DNA of 64,000 nt from JAKFDI01 sp036676235 (GTDB taxonomy: Bacteria; Pseudomonadota; Gammaproteobacteria; Burkholderiales; Burkholderiaceae_C): assembly GCA_036676235.1 (NCBI GenBank), contig JAKFDI010000085.1:1-64000 (forward strand), in the 5' to 3' direction. Under the pieces are notes generated by a model. That model was not told the DNA's origin. It did no database searches and saw only the letters and a program-made list of their open reading frames with translations. The position numbers and the translations under genes were made by a program. Numbering within the stretch: the first letter of the stretch is position 1; the number at the start of each line of letters is the position of its first letter. Positions 32,875-42,149 of the stretch are shown one piece after another.

Positions 32875-34587
32875 ATGCTCAGACGCCTCGTCCTGCGCGA
32901 TTTCGTGATCGTGACCGAACTGGAGGTCGAACTCGCCGCCGGCTTCTCCGTGCTCACGGGCGAGACCGGCGCGGGCAAGTCGATCCTGATCGATGCGCTG
33001 CAGCTCGCGCTCGGCAGCCGCGGCGACACCGGCGTGGTGCGCGAAGGCACGGCGCGCGCCGACATCACGGTCGAGTTCGACACGCCCCGCGGCCTCGCCG
33101 CCTGGTTGGTCGAAGCCGGTTTCGACGGTGCGCCGCACGACGAGGCCCGTCTGCTGCTGCGCCGAACGATCGATGCGCAGGGCAAGAGCCGCGCGTGGAT
33201 CAATGGCAGCGTGGCAACGATTGCGCAACTGCGAGAGGCGGCCGACCAGCTGGTCGACATCCACGGCCAGCATGCGTGGCAAAGCCTCACGCGGCCCGTC
33301 TCGGTGCGTGCGCTGCTCGACGCTTACGCCGGCGTTAACGCGAAGCCGTTGGCCGCTGCTTTCGCCGCGTGGAAATCCGCTGCCGACGCCATGCAGGCCG
33401 CGCAGGCGAAGCAGGCCGACATCGAACGCGAACGTGAGCGGCTCGCGTGGCAGATCGGCGAAGTCGGCCGGCTCGCACCCGGCGTGGAAGAGTGGGCCGA
33501 GCTGAATGCCGAGCACCAGAAGCTCTCGAACGCCCAATCGCTGATCGACGCGGCGCGCGCCGCGCTCGAAGCCATCAGCGAAGCCGACGACAACGCAGAA
33601 GCGCTCACCAGCCGCGCCGCCGATGCGCTGGGTGAAGCGGCCGCCATCGATCCACAACTCGCCGGCGTGGCCGAGGTGCTGCAAAGCGCGCAGGCGCAGT
33701 TGCAGGACGCGGCGCACACGCTGTCGAGCTACCTGCATCACACCGAACTCGAGCCCGAACGGCTGCAGCAGCTCGACGAGCGCATGTCGGCCTGGATGAC
33801 GCTTGCGCGCCGCTACCGCCGCCCGCCGGCGGAACTGGCGGCGCTGCTGGCGCAATGGAAAGAGGAGCTGCGCGCGATCGAGGCCGCCGCCGATGCCGAA
33901 GGCCTGCAGCGCGCGGTGGCCGAAGCCAAGCGCGGCTTCGATGCCGAAGCGGGCCGCGTGTCCAACGCGCGGCGCAAGGCCGCGCCCAAGCTCGCCGCCG
34001 CCGTCACGCAGGCGATGCAGCAGCTCGGCATGGCGGGCGGGCGCTTCGAGATCGCGTTCGCGCAGCAGGCCGAGCCGCAGTCCTTCGGGCTCGAATCGGC
34101 CGAGTTCCTCGTCGCCGGCCATGAAGGCAGCACGCCGCGGCCGCTGGCCCGCGTGGCGTCTGGCGGCGAGCTGTCGCGCATCGCACTGGCGATTGCCGTC
34201 ACCACCAGCCAGCTCGCGCAAGGCGATGAAGCCGCCGACACGCTCATCTTCGACGAGATCGACGCCGGTGTCGGCGGCACGGTGGCCGACACGGTGGGCC
34301 GGCTGATGAAGCAGCTCGGCCGCGAGCGCCAGGTGCTGGCCGTCACGCACCTGCCGCAGGTGGCGGCTTGCGCCGATCACCACTTCGTCGTCTCCAAGCG
34401 AACGCAGGCCGGCAGCACGCGCAGCGACGTCAATGCCGTGCGTGGCGAAGATCGCGTGGCCGAGGTCGCGCGCATGCTGGGCGGCGAGCGGCTGTCGGGC
34501 ACCAGCCGCGCACATGCCCAGGAACTGCTGGCCGTGGCGACGACGGCACCGGCCGCAAGCGCTGCACCATCACGGAAGAGGCGATGA
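32875..34587 (+). CDS. recN: DNA repair protein RecN
   Basis: This 570-residue SMC-like ATPase organises broken DNA ends for recombination. Walker A GETGAGKS is at residues 29-36. Long helical arms rich in Glu/Arg/Ala make up the middle, and the C-terminal head has the signature SGGELSRIALAI and Walker B LIFDEIDAGVGG. Length fits the family. It starts 4 bases after nadK and overlaps rapZ by ATGA at its end. No LexA-type operator was recognised. Confidence 0.96.
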   Translation: MLRRLVLRDFVIVTELEVELAAGFSVLTGETGAGKSILIDALQLALGSRGDTGVVREGTARADITVEFDTPRGLAAWLVEAGFDGAPHDEARLLLRRTIDAQGKSRAWINGSVATIAQLREAADQLVDIHGQHAWQSLTRPVSVRALLDAYAGVNAKPLAAAFAAWKSAADAMQAAQAKQADIERERERLAWQIGEVGRLAPGVEEWAELNAEHQKLSNAQSLIDAARAALEAISEADDNAEALTSRAADALGEAAAIDPQLAGVAEVLQSAQAQLQDAAHTLSSYLHHTELEPERLQQLDERMSAWMTLARRYRRPPAELAALLAQWKEELRAIEAAADAEGLQRAVAEAKRGFDAEAGRVSNARRKAAPKLAAAVTQAMQQLGMAGGRFEIAFAQQAEPQSFGLESAEFLVAGHEGSTPRPLARVASGGELSRIALAIAVTTSQLAQGDEAADTLIFDEIDAGVGGTVADTVGRLMKQLGRERQVLAVTHLPQVAACADHHFVVSKRTQAGSTRSDVNAVRGEDRVAEVARMLGGERLSGTSRAHAQELLAVATTAPAASAAPSRKRR

Positions 34588-35537
34588 ACACCCCGACTCC
34601 CGACGCGCCGCGCGACCACGCACCACAAGAGGTGGTGCTCGTCACCGGCATTTCCGGCTCCGGCAAGTCGGTGGCATTGCATGCGCTCGAGGATGCGGGC
34701 TTCTTCTGCGTGGACAACCTGCCGCCCGAACTGCTGCGCGAGTTCCTGCGCCTGCAGCAGCAGCGCTCGGAGCGCCGCGTCGCCATCGCGGTGGATGCGC
34801 GCAGCGCCGGTTCGCTGCCACGCCTGCTGGCGCTGCTGCGCGAGTTGCGCGACGAAGGCGTGGCGATCCGCCCGGTGTTCCTCGATTCGAGCACCGATGC
34901 GCTGGTACGCCGCTTCTCGGAGACGCGGCGCCCGCACCCGCTCACCTACGAATCGGGCAAACCGCCCACGCCGCGCCGGCGTGCGAGCGACCGGGCACCG
35001 GCCATTGCACCCGACGGCCACCGCGCACTGATCGAGGCGATCGAGCTGGAACGTGAACTCGTGGCCGAGTTGCGCGAGGTCTCCACCGTCATCGACACCA
35101 GCCAGCTTCGCCCGGCGCAGTTGCGCGCCTGGATGCGCCAACTGGTGGAAGCCACGGCCAGCCGGCTCACGCTGGTGTTCGAGTCTTTCGCCTTCAAGCA
35201 TGGCGTGCCGCTGGATGCCGACTACGTGTTCGACATTCGCGTGCTGCCCAACCCCTACTACATCCGCGAGCTGCGTCCGCTCACGGGGCTGGATGCCGCG
35301 GTGTGCCAGTACCTCGCCGAACAGCCCGAGGCCGGCGAGATGCTCGACCAGATCGAGACCTTTCTCGCGCGCTGGCTGCCGGCCTTCGAGGACGACCAGC
35401 GCAGCTACCTCACCGTTGCGATCGGCTGCACCGGCGGGCAGCACCGCTCGGTGTATTTCGTCGAGACGCTGGCGCAGCGCTTCGACGCGCGCGCCGCGAC
35501 GCTCGTGCGCCACCGTGAACTCGACGGGCGCGGGTGA
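34584..35537 (+). CDS. rapZ: RNase adapter protein RapZ (YvcJ family)
   Basis: This 317-residue nucleotide-binding adapter has Walker A GISGSGKS at residues 22-29, the FCVDNLPPELL stretch, and the C-terminal IGCTGGQHRSVYFVE motif that binds ligands and RNA in E. coli RapZ, where the protein controls GlmZ turnover. About 20 residues more than E. coli RapZ arise from an insert near residue 130 (SGKPPTPRRRASDRAPAIAP). The start overlaps the recN stop. PTS genes that often sit next to rapZ are not in this window. Confidence 0.94.
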   Translation: MNTPTPDAPRDHAPQEVVLVTGISGSGKSVALHALEDAGFFCVDNLPPELLREFLRLQQQRSERRVAIAVDARSAGSLPRLLALLRELRDEGVAIRPVFLDSSTDALVRRFSETRRPHPLTYESGKPPTPRRRASDRAPAIAPDGHRALIEAIELERELVAELREVSTVIDTSQLRPAQLRAWMRQLVEATASRLTLVFESFAFKHGVPLDADYVFDIRVLPNPYYIRELRPLTGLDAAVCQYLAEQPEAGEMLDQIETFLARWLPAFEDDQRSYLTVAIGCTGGQHRSVYFVETLAQRFDARAATLVRHRELDGRG

Positions 35538-35592
35538 GTCGCACCCTCTCTTGCCGCAACGTCAGCCCACCGCCTTTCGCGCTCCGCCGCCG

Positions 35593-36213
35593 ATGAACTT
35601 GTCGCCCGAACCGTTCGAGCTGCCGCTGTTTCCGTTGCAGTCGGTGCTGTTTCCCGATGGCCTGCTGGCACTCAAGGTGTTCGAGGCGCGCTACCTCGAT
35701 CTCGTGGGCTCCTGCCTGCGCGAGCAGCGCCCGTTCGGCGTGGTGGCGCTGCTCAAGGGCGGCGAAGTCCACAAGCCGGGCCACGGCGTGAGCTTCGAGA
35801 ACATTGGCACCGTGGCCGAGCTGATCGACGTGGACGGCGACGCGCCCGGCATCCTGCAGGTACGCAGCCGCGGCACCCAGCGCTTCGAGATCGAATCGAG
35901 CCGCCAGGAGCCCGATGGCCTGTGGCTCGCGCGCGTGCAGGCGCAGCCGGCCGACGAGGTGCTGGCGCCTTCCCCCTCGATGCACGAAACCGTCAAGGGC
36001 CTCGCCAACGCCATCGCCACCCTCAAGGCGCAGGGCGCAGCGCCCTTCCTCACGCCCTATCGCTTCGACGATGCGGGCTGGGTGGCGAATCGCTGGTGCG
36101 AGATCCTGCCGATCTCGCTGGCCGCCAAGCAGAAGCTGATGGAGCTGCCCGATCCGGCGGTGCGGCTGCAACTGGTCGACGAGTTCCTGCGCAGCAAGGG
36201 CGTGGTGAGCTGA
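35593..36213 (+). CDS. Lon-protease substrate-binding-domain protein (stand-alone)
   Basis: This 206-residue protein contains only the N-terminal substrate-binding (LAN) domain of Lon: FELPLFPLQSVLFPDGLLALKVFEARYLDL (cited in part), then IGTVAELIDVD and LQVRSRGTQRFEI. No ATPase or protease domain is present. Such stand-alone proteins are widespread and their role is unclear; modulation of proteolysis is often proposed. It follows rapZ after 55 bases and converges with mutY at a 16-base gap. Confidence 0.9.
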   Translation: MNLSPEPFELPLFPLQSVLFPDGLLALKVFEARYLDLVGSCLREQRPFGVVALLKGGEVHKPGHGVSFENIGTVAELIDVDGDAPGILQVRSRGTQRFEIESSRQEPDGLWLARVQAQPADEVLAPSPSMHETVKGLANAIATLKAQGAAPFLTPYRFDDAGWVANRWCEILPISLAAKQKLMELPDPAVRLQLVDEFLRSKGVVS

Positions 36214-36229
36214 CCGGCCTCGCGCCGCT

Positions 36230-37276
36230 TCAGGCTGACAGAAGCTTGCGCAGCGGCGCGGGCAAACCGAGCGCCAGCGCCTCCTCGCGCGTGACCCAGC
36301 GCCCCACCGGCAGTGCCGACGTGACCCGCTCGCGCGCAGGCGCCGCGGCGCGCGCCGGCAAGGTCCAGCGCAGCGGATGCAGCGTCCAGTCGAGGTGCGT
36401 GAGCACGTGGGTGAAGCTGGTCAGCGATTCGCCGCCGCCCGGCCAAGCGGCGCATGCTCGCTCGAAGTCTTGCGCTGAATCGAACTCCGGCAGGCTCCAC
36501 AAGCCGGCCCAGACGCCGGTCTGGCCGCGCTGCGTGAGCCAGAGGCGGTCCTGCCACTGCAGCCACAGCCACACATGCTCGCGCCGCCCGCGCTTGAGCT
36601 GCCGTGTCTTGATCGGATAGCGTTCCGGCTCGCCCGCGGCACGTGCGGCGCAGTCGTCCTGCACCGGGCACAGCAGGCAGTTCGGGCTGCGGACCAGGCA
36701 TACGGTCGCGCCGATGTCCATCAGGCCCTGGGTGTACGACTCGATGCCTTCGCCCTGCGGCAGCAGGTCCGTGGCGAGCGTCCACAGCCGCCGCTCCTGT
36801 GCGCTGCTTGCCAGATCGCCGTCGAAGGCAAGCACGCGGCCGAGCACGCGCTTGACGTTGCCGTCGAGGATGGCGACGCGCTCGCCGAAGCAGAACGCCG
36901 CGATGGCTGCGGCCGTCGAGCGGCCGATGCCGGGCAGCGTGGCCAGTGCCGCACTGCTGCGCGGAAATTCGCCGCCGTGCTCGGCCACCACCGCTTGCGC
37001 GCAGCGGTGCAGGTTGCGCGCACGGCTGTAGTAGCCGAGGCCGCTCCAGAGAGACAACACATCGTCCTGCGGCGCTGCGGCCAACGCCGCCACGGTCGGA
37101 AAGCGATGCAGAAAGCGCTGGTAATAGCCGAGCACCGTAGCGACCTGCGTCTGCTGCAGCATCACTTCGGACAACCACACGCGATACGGGTCGCGCGTGC
37201 GCTGCCAAGGCAGGGTGTGGCGCCCGTGCGTGCGCTGCCAGCCGATCACGCGATCGGCAAATCCCTCAACGGACAT
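36230..37276 (-). CDS. mutY: A/G-specific adenine DNA glycosylase MutY
   Basis: This 348-residue enzyme removes adenine mispaired with 8-oxoguanine. Catalytic Glu37 lies in LSEVMLQQTQ. The helix-hairpin-helix is at about 113-122 (TLPGIGRSTA), with Asp138 in ILDGNVKR. A 4Fe-4S cluster loop is formed by Cys193, Cys200, Cys203 and Cys209. The C-terminal NUDIX-like domain that recognises 8-oxoG has the FTHVLTHLDWTLHPL segment. It begins on the base next to the stop of the dynamin-like gene, so both are surely co-transcribed. Confidence 0.96.
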   Translation of the reverse strand: MSVEGFADRVIGWQRTHGRHTLPWQRTRDPYRVWLSEVMLQQTQVATVLGYYQRFLHRFPTVAALAAAPQDDVLSLWSGLGYYSRARNLHRCAQAVVAEHGGEFPRSSAALATLPGIGRSTAAAIAAFCFGERVAILDGNVKRVLGRVLAFDGDLASSAQERRLWTLATDLLPQGEGIESYTQGLMDIGATVCLVRSPNCLLCPVQDDCAARAAGEPERYPIKTRQLKRGRREHVWLWLQWQDRLWLTQRGQTGVWAGLWSLPEFDSAQDFERACAAWPGGGESLTSFTHVLTHLDWTLHPLRWTLPARAAAPARERVTSALPVGRWVTREEALALGLPAPLRKLLSA

Positions 37277-39286
37277 TCACGCCTGCGCCCGTTGCAACGG
37301 GATCGGCGCGGATTCGAGTTCGAGGTCGAGCGAGAGCAACTCGCCGCTCGTCGCGTGCTGCGTGCCGGCCGCAGCCGCCGCCTGCTCGCGCAGCGCTGCG
37401 CTGAGTTCAGAGACGCGCCCGAGCAGCAGGTTCACCCGCTGATCCTGCGCCTCGATCTCGGTGATGCGCTGCTCCAGTTCGCCCGCGGCGTTCTGGATGC
37501 GCTCGAGCGCCTCGCGGCGGCGGCGGAAACCGCGGCGGCGCTCGCGCAACTGCGAATCGACCTGCTGCGAGGCCGTCTTGTTCCACAACTCGAGTTCGCC
37601 GCTGGCGTTCTCGAATACCACGCGCAGCTTGGACACCAGCATGCGCCGGAACTGCTCCATGAATCGGGGTTGCGACAGGCGCAGCGCCTGCGTGAGGCCC
37701 AGGTACTGCACGTAGCTGCGCTCGATCAGCGCCAGCTCGGGCAGGAAGCGGTCGAGCGCCGGCCCCTTGGGCAGCGCGAGACCGAAGCCGAAGTCGCTGT
37801 TGAGCTTGGTGAACGAGGCGCCCAGCATCTCGCGGATCTCGCCGGCGTGCGCCTGCCCCGCCTGCAGCAGCGCGCGCAAGCGGGCGCACAGCGCGATGAA
37901 GGCCTTCTTGGCGCCCAGGTTGAGCAGCGAGGCGGCCATCTGCGCCTGCATCTGCTCCACCTCCTCGCGCAGCCGGTCGGACGACAGGCCGACCAGCGCG
38001 TCTTTCAGCATGCGCGTGTGCACCATGCGCAGCGCCTGCAGGCGCGCGGTGCAGCGCTCGAACTCCACCGTTTCCTCGTCCACGCGCTGCAGCATCAGCC
38101 GAACCTTGGCCGTGCTCTTGCCGCGCAGGCCGCGCAGTTCGAGCATCTGCTCGGCAAGCTGGCGCTTGGTGTCGCCGAAGCGGCGCGCGAGCTGCACTTC
38201 GACCTGGTGCGCCGCCTCGTCGACGAGGCGCTGCAGCACATCCTTGCGCTGCGGCATGAGCTGCTGCGAGAGCGCGCCTTCGAGTTCCACGAGCCGGCTC
38301 GCGGCCAGACCGTCGGCGTCGCCGGCCACGCGCGCGGCGAGCGCCTGGCGCGCCGACAACGGGAACACGCGGTCCACCGGAATGTCGAGCGTGCGCGCCG
38401 TGGCCTCTTGCTGCGACCGGATCTGCGCCGCCACCTGCTCGCGGGTGGCGAGCGGGTCGGCCAGCGCGTCGATCTTGTTGAGCACCACGAAGCGCGCGCG
38501 GTCGTGCGTGCCGAGGTGATCGCGCCAGATCGACAGATCGGATTTGGTGACGCCCGTGTCCGCGCCGAGCACGAACACCGTGGCATGGGCGCTCGGCAGC
38601 AGGCTGAGCGTGAGTTCCGGTTCGGCGCCGATGGCGTTGAGCCCCGGCGTGTCGAGCACCACCAGGCCTTGCTTGAGCAGCGGATGCGGATAGTTGATGA
38701 GGGCGTGGCGCCATGCCGGCACCTCGACGCGGCCGTGGTCATCCTGCGGCGGGTTGTCGTCGGGGCGCTCGTCGTCCCAGAAGCCGAGCGCGCGGGCTTC
38801 GTCCTGCGTCACAAGCTGCGTGTGCGTCACTTCAGCAAGCGCGCGCGTCAGGTCTTCCGCATCGGCAACGTTCAGCGCAATGTGCGTCCAGGCGCGCGGC
38901 TGGCCGCGCAGGTCGTGCAGCGACAGGCCGTCAAGCCGCGTGGCGATGGGCAGCAGCGACAGCGTGGGCGGCTCGTCGGCGTCATAGGCCAGCTCGACCG
39001 GGCACATGGTGGTGCGCCCGGGCGTGGCCGGCAGCACGCGTCGGCCGGCGTCGGCGAAGAAGATGGCGTTGATCAGCTCCGACTTGCCGCGCGAGAACTC
39101 GGCCACGAAGGCGACGACGAGCTTTTCGCTGTCGATGCGCTGGCGCAGCGCGTCGAGCTGCGCCTCGGTGGTCTCGTCGAGCAGCTGGTGCTCGCTCAGG
39201 AAATGCACCAGTTGCTGAGCCCGCGCCGCAAGCGCACCGCGCCACTGGCCCAAGGCGTCGAGGCTTCCGGCGAAGGTCTGGAACAT
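37277..39286 (-). CDS. Dynamin-like GTPase
   Basis: This 669-residue large GTPase has P-loop EFSRGKS at residues 63-69, switch TTMCPVEL, G3 DTPG in LVVLDTPGLNAIG and G4 NKID. The C-terminal half is helical with stretches of coiled coil (for example EMLELRGLRG and RERRRGFRRRREALERI). Bacterial dynamin-like proteins remodel or protect membranes. The start is uncertain: 39286 begins MFQTFAGSL; an in-frame ATG at 39322 lacks a better ribosome site. It lies between mutM and mutY on one strand; the reason for this link is unknown. Confidence 0.88.
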   Translation of the reverse strand: MFQTFAGSLDALGQWRGALAARAQQLVHFLSEHQLLDETTEAQLDALRQRIDSEKLVVAFVAEFSRGKSELINAIFFADAGRRVLPATPGRTTMCPVELAYDADEPPTLSLLPIATRLDGLSLHDLRGQPRAWTHIALNVADAEDLTRALAEVTHTQLVTQDEARALGFWDDERPDDNPPQDDHGRVEVPAWRHALINYPHPLLKQGLVVLDTPGLNAIGAEPELTLSLLPSAHATVFVLGADTGVTKSDLSIWRDHLGTHDRARFVVLNKIDALADPLATREQVAAQIRSQQEATARTLDIPVDRVFPLSARQALAARVAGDADGLAASRLVELEGALSQQLMPQRKDVLQRLVDEAAHQVEVQLARRFGDTKRQLAEQMLELRGLRGKSTAKVRLMLQRVDEETVEFERCTARLQALRMVHTRMLKDALVGLSSDRLREEVEQMQAQMAASLLNLGAKKAFIALCARLRALLQAGQAHAGEIREMLGASFTKLNSDFGFGLALPKGPALDRFLPELALIERSYVQYLGLTQALRLSQPRFMEQFRRMLVSKLRVVFENASGELELWNKTASQQVDSQLRERRRGFRRRREALERIQNAAGELEQRITEIEAQDQRVNLLLGRVSELSAALREQAAAAAGTQHATSGELLSLDLELESAPIPLQRAQA

Positions 39287-39398
39287 GCTTTGCAGAGGCG
39301 GCAAACGGAGTCCGCGCATCGTAGCCCAGGGCACCTCGCACGCCGCCATGCGCGTGGTGCTCAGTCTGTGCACTGTGTCGCAGATGGTGACCGGCTCG

Positions 39399-39415
39399 CG
39401 TGACCGAACGTCACG
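39399..39415 (-). repeat. Inverted repeat in the mutM to dynamin gap
   Basis: CGTGAC and GTCACG flank a 5-base spacer, 10 bases after the mutM stop on the reverse strand. No U-tract follows, so it could be an operator or a weak processing hairpin rather than a terminator. Confidence 0.4.
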
Positions 39416-39425
39416 GCCGCAGACT

Positions 39426-40244
39426 TCAGCGCCGCTGGCAGCGTGGGCAGAAGAACGTCGAGCGCTGGCCCTGGGTCACGCGCCGGATGGGCGTGGCGCA
39501 GACGCCGCATGGTTCGCCTTCGCGCCCATAGACCCGCGCATGCGTCTGGAAGGCACCCGCCATGCCGTGCGCATCGCGGAAGTCGCGCAAGGTCGAGCCG
39601 CCAAGCGAGACGGCCTGCGCCAGCGTGTCGCGCACCGCCGCCGCGAGGCGTTCGGCGCGCGGTCGACTGACGGCATCGCTGCGCATGCGCGGGTCGATGC
39701 CGGCGGTGAACAAGGCCTCGCAGGCGTAGATGTTTCCCGCGCCGACCACGATGCGCCCCGACAGCAGCGCGAGCTTCACCGCCACGCGCTGGCGCTGCAG
39801 TGCCGCATGCAGATGCGCGCCACCGAAGGCCGGATCGAAGGGCTCGATGCCCAGACTCGCGAGCAGCTTGGCGGCCGGATCGGCATCGATGGCCGACGAC
39901 CACACCACCGCGCCGAAGCGCCGCGGATCGGTCAGGCGCAGCGTGCCGCGGTTAGTAATCAGATCGAAATGGTCGTGCGGACCGGGCAGCGGCGCATCCC
40001 GCGTGAAGCCGAGCGAACCCGACATGCCCAGGTGCATCAACAGCCCGCCACCCTCGCCGAGCGGCAGCCACAGGTACTTGCCGCGTCGGCTGGCGGCACC
40101 CACGGTGTGGTCGACCAGTTGCCTGGGCTCGACGCCCAGCGGCCAGCGCAGCGGCTTGCCGAGCCGCACCGCCTGGACTCGCGCGCCGGCGATGCGGTCG
40201 GCAAAACTTGCACGCGTGACTTCGACTTCCGGCAGTTCGGGCAT
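39426..40244 (-). CDS. mutM: Formamidopyrimidine-DNA glycosylase MutM (Fpg)
   Basis: This 272-residue bifunctional glycosylase/lyase excises 8-oxoguanine from DNA. The N-terminal MPELPEVE carries the catalytic Pro2 and Glu3. GRIVVGAGNIYACEALF and SLGGSTLRDF follow, and the C-terminal zinc finger has CGVCATPIRR and FFCPRCQ. The ATG at 40244 is fixed because Pro2 must follow it directly. It heads the reverse-strand set mutM, dynamin-like GTPase, mutY, and is divergent from the TPR gene by 123 bases. Confidence 0.96.
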   Translation of the reverse strand: MPELPEVEVTRASFADRIAGARVQAVRLGKPLRWPLGVEPRQLVDHTVGAASRRGKYLWLPLGEGGGLLMHLGMSGSLGFTRDAPLPGPHDHFDLITNRGTLRLTDPRRFGAVVWSSAIDADPAAKLLASLGIEPFDPAFGGAHLHAALQRQRVAVKLALLSGRIVVGAGNIYACEALFTAGIDPRMRSDAVSRPRAERLAAAVRDTLAQAVSLGGSTLRDFRDAHGMAGAFQTHARVYGREGEPCGVCATPIRRVTQGQRSTFFCPRCQRR

Positions 40245-40367
40245 GCGGGGAATTATCGTGAGCGATGGCGACTCAACCCTCGTCCGGTGCCGTCCCGGCT
40301 GCCCGATACACGGGCCTCGCGAGGGACGCGACACTAGAATCTTTTCGATATTCGAGGAGTGTTCCTG

Positions 40368-42149
40368 ATGCCAGCTGGCTTTCCCCAAGGCGCACGAGCG
40401 CTGGCCCTCGCGGCGGCGGTACTCATGGGGGCGCAGCTCCCGACGGCGCATGCGGCCGATGCGGCACCGGTGATCAACTCCGAACTCGACGCGCCGCTGT
40501 TCTATCAATTGCTGATCGGCGAGATCGGCCTGCGCGAGGGCGATGCCGGCACGGCCTACCAGGTGATGCTGGCCGCGGCCAACCGCACGAAGGATGAAGC
40601 GCTGTTCCAGCGCGCGACCGAGATCGCGCTGCAGGCCCGCGCCGGGGAACAGGCGCTGCAGGCAGTTCAGGCCTGGCGCAAGGCGGTACCGACCTCGCTC
40701 GACGCGCAGCGCTACCTCGTGCAACTGCTCGCCGCGCTGAACCGGCTGCCCGAGACGGTGGAGCCGCTGCGCGCCATGATCGAACTTACGCCCGCCGCCG
40801 GACGCGACGGGCTCATCGCCAACCTGCCGCGCTTTTTCGCGCGCAGCCCCGACCGCCGCGCCGCGGCGCAACTCGTCGAGGATGTGCTGCGCCCCTACGC
40901 CGCCTCGCCCGACACGCGCGTGGCCGTGACAGTGGCGCAGGGCCGCGCCTGGCTGGGCGCCAGCGACGTGCCGCGCGCGCGGCAACTGGCGCGCGAGGCG
41001 CATGCACTCGATCCGGCCAGCGAAGGCCCGGCGCTGCTGGCGCTCGAGCTGATGGACGAAGACCCGACGGCCGAGGCACTCGTCACCGCCCATCTGCAGG
41101 CCGCGCCCGCCAGCAACGCGGTGCGCTCCCTGTATGCGCGCGTGCTGACCGGCTCGCAGCGCTATGCCGACGCGCAGGCGCAGCTCGAGGCCGTGACGGC
41201 CAACGCGCCCGACACCGCCTCGGCCTGGCTGACGCTCGGCGCCCTGCACATCGAGCAGCGCCATCCGACGCAGGCGACGCAGGCGCTGCAGCGCTATGTC
41301 GAACTCGCACAGGCGCAGGAGGACGTCACGCCTTCCGATGCTGCATCGCCCGCCCGCACGGCGCTGGCCGCCGCGCGTGAGCAGGGCCTCACGCAGGCCT
41401 GGCTGATGCTCGCGCAGGCGGCCGAACAGCAGCAGGACTACGCGGCCGCCGAAACGTGGCTCGCGAAGATCGACAACGCCGAGCAGGCGATCCAGGTGCA
41501 GGCCCGGCGCGCCTCGCTGATGGCGCGCAAGGGCCAGCTCGACGAAGCGCGCGAGCTGATCCGCAAGGTGCCCGAGCGACGTCCGGGCGACGCGCGCACC
41601 AAGGCGCTGGCCGAGGTCGGCTTGCTGCGCCAGATGAAGCAGTGGCAGCCCGCCTACGACGTGCTCGCCGCGGCCGTCGAACGCTCGCCCGAAGACGCCG
41701 ACCTGCTCTACGAGCAGTCGATGGTCGCCGAGAAGCTAGAGCGCATCGACGAGATGGAGCGCCTGCTGCGCCGGGTGATCGAGCTCGAACCGGAACACTT
41801 TCACGCGCACAACGCGCTGGGCTACTCGCTGGCCGACCGCAGCCTGCGCCTGCCCGAGGCCAAAGCGCTGATCCTGCGGGCGCTCGAGCTGTCGCCGGGC
41901 GAGCCCTTCATCACCGACAGCCTCGGCTGGGTCGAATACCGCATGGGCAACAACGAGGAAGCCCTGCGCCACCTGCGCTCTGCCTACCGTGCGCGGCCCG
42001 ACCCCGAGATCGGCGCGCATCTGGGTGAAGTGCTGTGGGTCAGCGGCCAGCAGGAGGAAGCGCTCCGCGTGTGGCGCGAAGCCCGCGGGCGCGACGCCAC
42101 CAATGACGTGCTGCGCGAGACCCTCGCCCGCCTGCGGGTCGAGTTGTGA
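40368..42149 (+). CDS. Exported TPR-repeat protein
   Basis: This 593-residue protein has a signal peptide (to about residue 29, ending AHAADA) and then many tetratricopeptide repeats over nearly its full length. The best copies are SAWLTLGALHIEQRHPTQAT and FHAHNALGYSLADRSLRLPEA (cited in part). ATG 40368 is preferred to GTG 40359 because GAGGAG lies eight bases upstream and because GTG overlaps that site. It overlaps lolB by GTGA, so it probably helps envelope or lipoprotein assembly, a guess from context. A TAGAAT -10-like box lies at 40335. Confidence 0.88.
   Translation: MPAGFPQGARALALAAAVLMGAQLPTAHAADAAPVINSELDAPLFYQLLIGEIGLREGDAGTAYQVMLAAANRTKDEALFQRATEIALQARAGEQALQAVQAWRKAVPTSLDAQRYLVQLLAALNRLPETVEPLRAMIELTPAAGRDGLIANLPRFFARSPDRRAAAQLVEDVLRPYAASPDTRVAVTVAQGRAWLGASDVPRARQLAREAHALDPASEGPALLALELMDEDPTAEALVTAHLQAAPASNAVRSLYARVLTGSQRYADAQAQLEAVTANAPDTASAWLTLGALHIEQRHPTQATQALQRYVELAQAQEDVTPSDAASPARTALAAAREQGLTQAWLMLAQAAEQQQDYAAAETWLAKIDNAEQAIQVQARRASLMARKGQLDEARELIRKVPERRPGDARTKALAEVGLLRQMKQWQPAYDVLAAAVERSPEDADLLYEQSMVAEKLERIDEMERLLRRVIELEPEHFHAHNALGYSLADRSLRLPEAKALILRALELSPGEPFITDSLGWVEYRMGNNEEALRHLRSAYRARPDPEIGAHLGEVLWVSGQQEEALRVWREARGRDATNDVLRETLARLRVEL

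Noticed and set aside
40335..40340. TAGAAT as promoter of the TPR-lolB-ispE unit
   Set aside because: The -10-like box has no acceptable -35 at 16-18 bases, so I did not list it as a feature.
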